This document shows positions 1-4,876 of a stretch of 5,918 bases of DNA, piece by piece (the first letter of the stretch is position 1; every line of letters starts with the position of its first letter). A program made the position numbers and the translations under genes. The DNA comes from Solirubrobacterales bacterium. GTDB taxonomy: Bacteria; Actinomycetota; Thermoleophilia; Solirubrobacterales; Solirubrobacteraceae. The notes below the pieces were generated by a model that had not been told where the DNA came from, did not search any database, and saw nothing but the letters and a program-made list of their open reading frames with translations. The stretch lies in NCBI GenBank assembly GCA_025963955.1, contig JAOPZU010000389.1, forward strand, positions 1-5,918. The letters run 5' to 3'.

Positions 1-340
1 CACGCCGGTGCTGGCGATCATCGGGGACGGCTCTCTGCAGTTCACGGTCCCGGCGCTGTGGACGGCGGCCCGGCACGACGCGCCGCTGGTCGTGCTGGTC
101 ATGTCCAACCGGCAGTACACGATCCTCAAGGCCTTCGGGGAGTTCAACGACCTCGACGGCGGCATCCCGGGCCTCGAGCTGCCGGGTCTGGACGCGACGC
201 TGATCGCCCGGGGCTACGGCGTCGACGCGCGGCACGTCACCTACGAGGAGGTGGGCGCCGCGGTGGCGGACGGCCTTGCGGCCGGCCGCCCGCTCCTGCT
301 GCAGGTCTCCATCGACCCCGAGGTCCCGCAGCTCGTCTGA
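1..340 (+). CDS. Thiamine-diphosphate-dependent 2-oxoacid decarboxylase-like enzyme, C-terminal end (partial)
   Basis: Only the last 112 residues are present, read from base 2; the gene begins left of the window. The fragment opens in the pyrophosphate-binding domain. GDGS is encoded at about 23-34 and is followed 25 residues after GDG by the Asn of SNRQY, which is the classical ThDP/Mg motif (GDG, then N). The stretch SALWTAA-like (here PALWTAARHDAP) and the later PGLELPGLDATLIARGYGV resemble benzoylformate decarboxylase (MdlC) more than acetolactate synthase, as I remember these families. The likely reaction is decarboxylation or carboligation of a 2-oxo acid in the cytoplasm. The true substrate cannot be told because the N-terminal and middle domains are missing. 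It converges on the acyl-CoA dehydrogenase with no intergenic base, so it belongs to a different transcript. The fold call is firm and the substrate class is uncertain. Confidence 0.85.
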   Translation, partial: TPVLAIIGDGSLQFTVPALWTAARHDAPLVVLVMSNRQYTILKAFGEFNDLDGGIPGLELPGLDATLIARGYGVDARHVTYEEVGAAVADGLAAGRPLLLQVSIDPEVPQLV

Positions 341-1537
341 TCAGAGGCCGTAGGACTTGCCGATGACGTCGAGCATGACCTCGTCCGTCCCGGCCCCGAT
401 GCGGTTGAGGCGCATGTCGCGCCAGACGCGCTCGACGCCGTACTCCTTCATGTAGCCGGCGCCGCCGTGGATCTGGATGCACTCGTCGGCGACCTCGACC
501 GCGATGCGGGCGGCGTAGAGCTTCGCCATCGAGATCTCGCGGACGGGGTACTCGCCGTTCTGGAAGCGCCATGCGGTCATGTAGACCATCTGGCGCGCCG
601 TCTCGATCTTCGTCGCCATCTCCGCGAACTTGTGGCGCGTGACCTGGAACTTGCCGATCTCGCGCCCGAACGCCTTGCGCTCCATCGCGTACTTCAGCGT
701 CTGGTCGAAGCAGTGCTGCGCGCCCGCGACGCACCCGGCGGCACCGATCAGGCGCTCGCCCTGGAGCTCCCACATGATGTGGTAGAAGCCCTTGCCGACC
801 TCGCCGAGGACCGCGGAGGCCGGAACGCGGACGTCCTGGAACGCGAGCAGCGCGGTGTCCGACGCGTGCATGCCGAGCTTCTTCAGGCGCTGCTCGCGGA
901 TGACGCCCGGCGCGTCCATCGGGACGAGGAACAGCGTGAAGCCGTCGTACCCGGCGTCGGGGTCGGTCTTCGTCACGAGGACGATGACGTCCGCGCGGTG
1001 GCCGTTGGTGATGTAGGTCTTCGAGCCGTTGATGACGTACTCGTCGGCCGCGGCGTCGTACGTCGCGCGCGTCTTGATCCCGGCGACGTCGGAGCCGGCG
1101 TCCGGCTCGGTGATGCCGAGGCAGAGGATCTTCGTGCCCGCGATGGCCGGCGCCGCCCACTGCTGCTTCTGCTCCTCGGTCCCGAACGCGAGGATGGGCG
1201 GCATCGCCATGTCGGTCTGGACCGCCAGGCCCATCGCGAGGCCGCCGGACCGCGCGTGCACGATCTCCTCCGCGAGGACGAGGGCCGAGTAGTAGTCGCC
1301 GCCCTGGCCGCCGTACGCAACGGGCTTGTCGAGGCCGAGGAAGCCGAGCTCGCCCATCCGCGCGAAGACCGAGTCCGGGAACGTCGTCTCCTCCCACTCG
1401 TCCGCGTGCGGCGCCAGCTCCTTGATCGCGAAGCTGCGGATCGACTCGCGCAGCTGCTCGTGCTCGTCGGTGAAGATGAAGTGCTTGCGCTGGGCGGCGT
1501 GATCGGGCTTGAGGACGGTCTCGGCGGTGGTGGACAT
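341..1537 (-). CDS. Acyl-CoA dehydrogenase (isovaleryl/long-chain-type active site)
   Basis: This 398-residue FAD enzyme would oxidise an acyl-CoA to the 2,3-enoyl-CoA and pass electrons to ETF. Both family signatures are intact: GITEPDAGSD at residues 141-150 and the Q-x2-GG-x-GY pattern ending in WRD at 355-374. The FAD/substrate region ITNG is near 177. The position that holds the catalytic Glu in medium-chain enzymes (YEGT) reads GAGT at 381-384, so that Glu is absent. Instead E261, in QGERLIGAAG, lies in helix G, where isovaleryl-CoA and long-chain dehydrogenases keep their base. That favours a branched or longer acyl substrate, by analogy. I chose ATG 1537, which gives a normal N-terminus. 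A GTG at 1582 would add 15 residues lying inside the inverted repeat, so I rejected it. No strong Shine-Dalgarno is visible. The gene is transcribed divergently from the enoyl-CoA hydratase gene. Confidence 0.95.
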   Translation of the reverse strand: MSTTAETVLKPDHAAQRKHFIFTDEHEQLRESIRSFAIKELAPHADEWEETTFPDSVFARMGELGFLGLDKPVAYGGQGGDYYSALVLAEEIVHARSGGLAMGLAVQTDMAMPPILAFGTEEQKQQWAAPAIAGTKILCLGITEPDAGSDVAGIKTRATYDAAADEYVINGSKTYITNGHRADVIVLVTKTDPDAGYDGFTLFLVPMDAPGVIREQRLKKLGMHASDTALLAFQDVRVPASAVLGEVGKGFYHIMWELQGERLIGAAGCVAGAQHCFDQTLKYAMERKAFGREIGKFQVTRHKFAEMATKIETARQMVYMTAWRFQNGEYPVREISMAKLYAARIAVEVADECIQIHGGAGYMKEYGVERVWRDMRLNRIGAGTDEVMLDVIGKSYGL

Positions 1538-1562
1538 GGCCCCGACGGTACCGGCGAGATGC

Positions 1563-1595
1563 CCGAAAGTAAACAGTGGCACTTCCCACTTTCGG
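1563..1595. promoter_or_regulatory. Putative operator, 33-base inverted repeat (site 1)
   Basis: The arms CCGAAAGTAAACAGT (1563-1577) and ACTTCCCACTTTCGG (1581-1595) flank a 3-base centre. Eleven of the 15 arm positions pair, with an uninterrupted outer block of 8. The core fits AGT-N4-AGT-N3-ACT-N4-ACT. The centre is about 42 bases upstream of the dehydrogenase start and 141 bases from the hydratase start, in a divergent promoter region. Thirteen bases (1581-1593) recur exactly in front of the BKACE gene. Such a dyad is typical of a dimeric regulator (TetR- or MerR-type); which protein binds it is inference. Confidence 0.7.
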
Positions 1596-1677
1596 CTCCG
1601 GGCGCGCGGCGTCCGCCGCGCACCGCTCCACGTCCTGTCCCGGCGGCTCCACGGCCGCGTGCCGGCGCGCCAGGGCG

Positions 1678-1701
1678 GGACCGCCCTCCGGGCGGCGGTC
1701 C
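1678..1701 (+). other. GC-rich stem-loop just upstream of the enoyl-CoA hydratase gene
   Basis: GGACCGCCC (1678-1686) can pair with the right arm at 1690-1701 (GGGCGG, a 2-base bulge, then GTCC) around a 3-base TCC loop. It ends 18 bases before the ATG at 1720. If transcribed it would be a stable leader hairpin. If transcription starts at the candidate -10 just downstream, it is only DNA. In GC-rich DNA such pairings also arise by chance. Confidence 0.35.
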
Positions 1702-1703
1702 GT

Positions 1704-1709
1704 TAGCGT
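1704..1709 (+). promoter_or_regulatory. Candidate -10 box for a near-leaderless hydratase transcript
   Basis: TAGCGT matches the actinobacterial TANNNT pattern and ends 10 bases before the ATG at 1720, so transcription would start only about 0-4 bases before the codon. This fits the lack of any Shine-Dalgarno sequence in front of this gene. No convincing -35 is visible. Leaderless messages are common in actinomycetes, but here the call rests on one hexamer. Confidence 0.35.
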
Positions 1710-1719
1710 GCGGCCACCG

Positions 1720-2505
1720 ATGAGCCTCCACACCATTCGTTACGACGTCTCCGAGGCCGGCGTGGCCACCATCGCGATGGACCAGCCGGACTCCCGCAAC
1801 GCGCTCTCCGACGCGCTGCTCGAGGACCTGCTGAACGCGTTCTCGCAGGCGCGCGCGGACGCCGCGGTCCGCTGCGTGGTCCTCGCCTCCACGCACCCGA
1901 CGACCTTCAGCGCCGGCGGCAACCTCGGCGGCTTCGCGGCCGACGTCCCCCTCATCCACAAGCACCAGGCGACCGGGCGGTTCCCGCGGCTGTTCACGTT
2001 GATCGGCGAGCTCGGCAAGCCCGTGATCTGCGCGGCGAACGGGCACTGCCTGGCGGGCGCCTTCGGGCTCGCGCTCGCGTGCGACCTGATCGTCGCGTCC
2101 GACAAGGCGTCGTTCGGCACGCCGGAGATCAACGTCGGCGTCTTCCCCTTCATGATCGCCGCGCTCATCTACCGGAACGTGCCGCGGAAGAAGGCGACGG
2201 AGCTCATGCTCCTGGGCGACCGCATCACGCCGGCGGAGGCCGAGCGCATGGGCATCGTCAACCGGGTCGTCCCCGCCGAGGAGTTCGATGCCGCCGTGGC
2301 GGACTGGGCCGGCCGCCTGGCCGCCAAGTCGCCGGTGCTGATGGCGCTCGGCAAGGACGCGCTGTGGCGCCAGCAGGACCTGCCGCTGGAGGATGCGTGG
2401 GACTTCCTGCGCTCCCAGCTGACGATCGCCTTCTCCACCGAGGACATCCAGGAGGGCGTTGCCGCTTTCTTCGAGAAGCGCGAGCCGCAGTGGAAGGGCC
2501 AGTAG
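1720..2505 (+). CDS. Enoyl-CoA hydratase/isomerase (crotonase) family protein
   Basis: This 261-residue protein has the usual crotonase length. The oxyanion-hole elements are recognisable as FSAGGNL (63-69) and NGHCLAGAFGLALACD (107-122). FGTPEINVG (132-140) retains the second acid of classical hydratases (E136, equivalent to Glu164 of the rat enzyme), but the first (Glu144) is replaced by G116. It is therefore probably not a standard two-Glu hydratase. It could be an isomerase, a thioester hydrolase, or a hydratase using other residues. The ATG at 1720 is preferred over in-frame upstream starts because the protein opens with the expected IRYDVSEAGVATIAMDQPDSRNAL start of the domain. It is the first gene of a two-gene unit with the ureohydrolase 4 bases downstream, and it is divergent from the acyl-CoA dehydrogenase, so a shared acyl-CoA pathway is likely. 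The substrate is unknown. Confidence 0.92.
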   Translation: MSLHTIRYDVSEAGVATIAMDQPDSRNALSDALLEDLLNAFSQARADAAVRCVVLASTHPTTFSAGGNLGGFAADVPLIHKHQATGRFPRLFTLIGELGKPVICAANGHCLAGAFGLALACDLIVASDKASFGTPEINVGVFPFMIAALIYRNVPRKKATELMLLGDRITPAEAERMGIVNRVVPAEEFDAAVADWAGRLAAKSPVLMALGKDALWRQQDLPLEDAWDFLRSQLTIAFSTEDIQEGVAAFFEKREPQWKGQ

Positions 2506-2509
2506 CTGC

Positions 2510-3277
2510 GTGACCGCGATCGACGACAGCCGCCAGCTCGTCGCGCTGCTCTGCCGGACCTCCGACCGGGACCCGGTCGGGATGGAGGGCGCGGCCGCTC
2601 TGGGCGAGCTGCTCGGCGCCCGCGCGGTCGGATCGGTCGGAACGCCGCGGGCCACGGCCTACCAGGAGGACCTCGTGGACGCCCGCGGCTGCCTGCTGGA
2701 AGCGGGCGGCCAGCTCGACGACGCGTTCGAGGCCGGGAAGATCCCGGTCCTCCTCGCGGGGACCTGCTCCATCTGCGTGAGCACCCTTCCGGTGCTCGTG
2801 CGCCACCACCCCGACGTGCTCGTCCTCTGGCTCGACGCCCACGCGGACTTCAACACGCCCGAGACGACGACCTCGCAGTTCCTCGGGGGCATGTGCCTGG
2901 CCGGGGCCTGTGGCCTCTGGGAGACGGGCTTCGGCGCGGGACTGGACCCGGCGCGGGTCGTCATGTTCGGCGTGCGCGACGTGGACGGCCAGGAGCAGGT
3001 CCTGCTCGAGCGCCACGGGGTCGGGACGGTCGACCGCCCCGGAGCCCTCGCCGACCTGCTGGACGCGCGCAAGGTCTTCATCCACCTGGACCTCGACATC
3101 CTCGATCCGGACCTGCTGCCCGCGACGTTCCCCGCGGGCGGCGGCCTGGACTTCGAGCAGTTGAAGCGCCTGCTGGACCTCGTCGCGGGGGCCGCGGAGG
3201 TCGTCGGCGTGGAGATCACGAACGCGCACCCGGACCACGTGGACGCGCTGGCCGACGTCCTGGCGCCTCTGTTGTAG
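2510..3277 (+). CDS. Ureohydrolase (arginase/agmatinase/formiminoglutamase) family protein with altered metal site
   Basis: The protein has 255 residues, short for the family (usually about 300). Family members cleave guanidino or formimino groups at a two-manganese centre. DAHADFNTPET (109-119) and HLDLDILDPD (192-201) supply the two Asp-rich metal motifs. The first motif, normally GGDHS, here reads AGTCSI (83-88), so the usual metal-binding His is C86 and the Asp before it is T85. The HGMP-like loop reads GGMC (126-129), also without His. Activity on arginine or agmatine is thus doubtful. I recall Cys in this place in some uncharacterised arginase-fold proteins. The start is GTG at 2510, 4 bases after the hydratase stop, with GGAAGGG at 2492-2498 as Shine-Dalgarno; an upstream in-frame TTG would run back into the hydratase gene. 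Translational coupling with that gene is likely. A hairpin follows the stop. Confidence 0.85.
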   Translation: MTAIDDSRQLVALLCRTSDRDPVGMEGAAALGELLGARAVGSVGTPRATAYQEDLVDARGCLLEAGGQLDDAFEAGKIPVLLAGTCSICVSTLPVLVRHHPDVLVLWLDAHADFNTPETTTSQFLGGMCLAGACGLWETGFGAGLDPARVVMFGVRDVDGQEQVLLERHGVGTVDRPGALADLLDARKVFIHLDLDILDPDLLPATFPAGGGLDFEQLKRLLDLVAGAAEVVGVEITNAHPDHVDALADVLAPLL

Positions 3278-3288
3278 GGGCCGGCTCC

Positions 3289-3311
3289 GGCTCCGCACGG
3301 GACGCGGAGCC
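3289..3311 (+). terminator. Possible terminator hairpin after the ureohydrolase gene
   Basis: A perfect 8-base stem, GGCTCCGC (3289-3296) with GCGGAGCC (3304-3311), encloses a 7-base loop, 11 bases after the stop codon. There is no T-run behind it, so it would be at best an atypical intrinsic terminator, of the kind often proposed in GC-rich actinomycetes. It would separate the hydratase-ureohydrolase unit from the acetyltransferase gene. Confidence 0.45.
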
Positions 3312-3353
3312 CTGTGACGCCCCGCACACCGCGCGGGCGTCCGATGCGCGACG

Positions 3354-3373
3354 ATGATTGCAGCCGCAATCAT
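3354..3373. repeat. Perfect inverted repeat at the acetyltransferase start
   Basis: ATGATTGC (3354-3361) and GCAATCAT (3366-3373) are exact 8-base arms around AGCC. The left arm begins with an in-frame ATG, and the right arm contains the first two bases of the second in-frame ATG (3372). The repeat could be an operator for a dimeric repressor or an RNA hairpin over the translation start. It would code for MIAAAI if the first ATG is used. It is AT-richer than its surroundings, which is unusual here. Confidence 0.5.
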
Positions 3374-3875
3374 GTCCTTCTCTCCCTCCCTCACCGTCCG
3401 CGACATCACCCCGCACGACAAGCCCGCGCTCACGCGGATGCACGCGCGCCTGTCCGACGAGACCCGCTACCGCCGGTATCACGCGTCGAAGGGTGACCTC
3501 ACCACGGGCGACCTGCGCTACCTGACCGAGGTCGACGGCCACCGCCACATGGCGGTCGTCGCCGAGGACCCGACCGCGCCGGGCGAGCTGCTCGGCGTGG
3601 CGCGGGCGGTCGCCCTCGACGAGGCGGGACGCGAGGCCGAGCTGGCGATCGTCGTCCGCGACGACGTGCAGCACGACGGGGTGGGCGCGGTGCTCGTCGA
3701 CGCGCTGCGCCGGCGGGCGCGTGAGGAGGGCATCGTCGAGCTCGTCGCCGAGGTGCAGGCCGACAACCACCGTGCGCTGCGCTTCTTCCAGGGCCAGGGC
3801 GCCCGGCAGCGCAAGGCGGGGTGGTCCGGCGTGTACGCGCTCATCATCCCGGCCGATCCGCCGCCCGCCGACTGA
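3372..3875 (+). CDS. GNAT-family N-acetyltransferase
   Basis: This is a 167-residue cytoplasmic acetyl-CoA-dependent acetyltransferase. Motif A is clear: AELAIVVRDDVQHDGVG (89-105), with the CoA-pyrophosphate loop QHDGVG at 100-105, followed by an Asn-containing motif B region (ADNHRALRFFQGQGA). The N-terminal part, with RLSDETRYRRYH (26-37) and LTEVDGHRHMAVVA (51-64), resembles the GNAT domain of Pat-type protein lysine acetyltransferases that act on acyl-CoA synthetases. This is from memory and is only a family resemblance. The start is uncertain: ATG 3354 gives 173 residues with an AAA-rich extension, and ATG 3372 gives a normal start before SLTVRDITPHD. Neither has a clear Shine-Dalgarno, and both touch an inverted repeat. 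It sits between the ureohydrolase and BKACE genes with its own flanking signals, so it may be a separate transcript. The substrate may be a small molecule or a protein. Confidence 0.85.
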   Translation: MSFSPSLTVRDITPHDKPALTRMHARLSDETRYRRYHASKGDLTTGDLRYLTEVDGHRHMAVVAEDPTAPGELLGVARAVALDEAGREAELAIVVRDDVQHDGVGAVLVDALRRRAREEGIVELVAEVQADNHRALRFFQGQGARQRKAGWSGVYALIIPADPPPAD

Positions 3876-3882
3876 CCGGCCG

Positions 3883-3902
3883 CGGGCGTGGTTGCACGCC
3901 CG
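3883..3902 (+). terminator. Possible terminator hairpin after the acetyltransferase gene
   Basis: CGGGCGTG (3883-3890) pairs perfectly with CACGCCCG (3895-3902) around a GTTG tetraloop, 7 bases after the stop codon at 3873-3875. No T-run follows. It lies just before the BKACE promoter region, where a terminator would be expected. Confidence 0.45.
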
Positions 3903-3920
3903 GCGGGCGTACGCCAGAGT
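3892..3920 (+). promoter_or_regulatory. Weak candidate promoter for the BKACE-merR unit
   Basis: TTGCAC (3892-3897) resembles a -35 box, and CAGAGT (3915-3920), 17 bases further on, is a poor -10. Its start site would fall inside the inverted repeat at 3918-3940, consistent with repression by a bound regulator. An alternative -10, TAGGAC (3927-3932), lacks a matched -35. This is low certainty. Confidence 0.25.
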
Positions 3921-3940
3921 GGGGAGTAGGACTTCCCACT
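3918..3940. promoter_or_regulatory. Putative operator, 23-base inverted repeat (site 2)
   Basis: AGTGGGGAGT (3918-3927) and ACTTCCCACT (3931-3940) pair at 9 of 10 positions around AGG. The symmetric pattern AGT-N4-AGT-N3-ACT-N4-ACT is the same as in the site at 1563-1595, and bases 3931-3943 (ACTTCCCACTTTC) are identical to 1581-1593. The centre is 30 bases upstream of the BKACE start, and the repeat ends just before its Shine-Dalgarno sequence. This placement suits a repressor operator. The MerR-type protein encoded two genes downstream is one candidate to bind it. Confidence 0.75.
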
Positions 3941-3946
3941 TTCCAC

Positions 3947-3951
3947 GGAGG
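3947..3951 (+). promoter_or_regulatory. Strong Shine-Dalgarno for the BKACE gene
   Basis: GGAGG lies 7 bases before the ATG at 3959. It is the clearest ribosome binding site in the window and fixes the start of this gene, against in-frame upstream alternatives beginning near 3821 inside the acetyltransferase gene. Confidence 0.8.
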
Positions 3952-3958
3952 CGCCGTC

Positions 3959-4867
3959 ATGGCTTCGCTCGACGACCCGGTCGTCATCACCTGCTCCATC
4001 TCGGGCTCGCTCGCCAACCGCGAGCAGTGCCCAGCCATCCCCTACACGCCCGCGGAGTACGCCGCGGAGGCACGACGGATCGTCGACGCCGGCGGGGTCC
4101 ACATCCACATCCACGCCCGCCGGCCCGACGGCACGCCGTCCTACGCGGTGGAGGACTTCCAGGCGATCTCCGACGCCATCCGGGCGGAGGTGGGCCAGGA
4201 CGCGATCATCAACTTCTCCACCGGGGCGATGGGCGTCAGCGTCGAGCAGCGGATCGCCTACCTGCGCGCCGTGCGTCCCGAGGTCGCCGCGCTGAACATG
4301 GGTTCGATGAACTACGCGAAGTACTCACCGCGCCGCAAGGACTTCGTCTTCTCGACGGTCTTCGCGAACCCGTTCACCGAGATCATCGAGTTCCTCGGCG
4401 TGATGAACGAGCTCGGCATCAAGCCGGAGCACGAGTGCTTCGACGTCGGCCACGTCGGCTCGCTCGCGCCGCTCATCGACATGGGGGTGCTGAGGACGCC
4501 GCTCCACGTCGACTTCGTGATGGGCGTCACCGGCGGCATCCCGCCCACGGCGCGCAACCTCGCGGTGATGGCGGACAACCTCGAGGAGGTCGGCGGCGAG
4601 GACACGGGCCACCACTGGGGCGTCATCGGCATCAGCCGGATCCAGTGGACGATGGTCGCCGCCGCCCTCAGCCTGGGGGGCTCGATCCGCGTCGGGCTGG
4701 AGGACAACTTCTACCTGCCGGACGGCACGGTCGCGCGCTCGAACGGTGACCTGATCGAGAAGGCGCACCAGATGACGCTCGACGCCGGCCGACGCCCGGC
4801 GACGGTCGAGGAGGCGCGGAACGCGCTCGGCCTGCCGCAGACCCCGCTCGCCCTCGCGGCGGCGTAG
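3959..4867 (+). CDS. Beta-keto acid cleavage enzyme (BKACE, DUF849 family)
   Basis: The protein has 302 residues, full length for the family. These Zn-dependent TIM-barrel enzymes condense a beta-keto acid with acetyl-CoA to give acetoacetate and a new acyl-CoA. The characterised model is Kce of lysine fermentation (3-keto-5-aminohexanoate). Aligned from memory to Kce, the metal ligands are H50 and H52 in HIHAR and E248 in RVGLEDN (244-250). The catalytic Arg and Asp are R244 and D249. S87 (NFSTG) and S116 (NMGSMN) occupy the Ser82 and Thr106 positions. The residue matching Kce Glu14, which I associate with recognition of the substrate amino group, is L18, so the substrate is probably not the Kce amino acid. 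A strong Shine-Dalgarno fixes the start. It is first in a unit with merR, 9 bases apart, and carries an operator-like dyad in its promoter. The family is certain and the substrate is not. Confidence 0.95.
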   Translation: MASLDDPVVITCSISGSLANREQCPAIPYTPAEYAAEARRIVDAGGVHIHIHARRPDGTPSYAVEDFQAISDAIRAEVGQDAIINFSTGAMGVSVEQRIAYLRAVRPEVAALNMGSMNYAKYSPRRKDFVFSTVFANPFTEIIEFLGVMNELGIKPEHECFDVGHVGSLAPLIDMGVLRTPLHVDFVMGVTGGIPPTARNLAVMADNLEEVGGEDTGHHWGVIGISRIQWTMVAAALSLGGSIRVGLEDNFYLPDGTVARSNGDLIEKAHQMTLDAGRRPATVEEARNALGLPQTPLALAAA

Positions 4868-4876
4868 CGCGGCGCC

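Noticed and set aside
1538..1582. N-terminal extension of the dehydrogenase to GTG 1582
   Set aside because: It would run through half of the inverted repeat, and the added residues (MPLFTFGHLAGTVGA) are not typical of the family.
467..1723. Plus-strand open frame antisense to the dehydrogenase
   Set aside because: The translation is low-complexity (Arg, Leu, Asp, Val) and the opposite strand encodes an unmistakable acyl-CoA dehydrogenase.
237..1736. Long minus-strand open frame (about 500 codons) overlapping the acyl-CoA dehydrogenase
   Set aside because: It is in another frame, its translation is almost all Arg, Gly, Ala and Pro, and it shows no domain; it is a GC-rich shadow of the dehydrogenase.
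973..2655. Minus-strand open frame across the dehydrogenase, divergent region and hydratase
   Set aside because: It crosses two real genes and the promoter region, has low-complexity Arg/Ser/Pro composition and no recognisable motif.
2258..3433. Minus-strand open frame antisense to the hydratase and ureohydrolase genes
   Set aside because: It spans parts of two genes and an intergenic region, with no domain; it reflects codon bias of the plus-strand genes.
3906..3915. Ten-base palindrome GGCGTACGCC upstream of the BKACE gene
   Set aside because: It is short and GC-rich, has no partner elsewhere in the window, and lies beside the much stronger dyad at 3918-3940.
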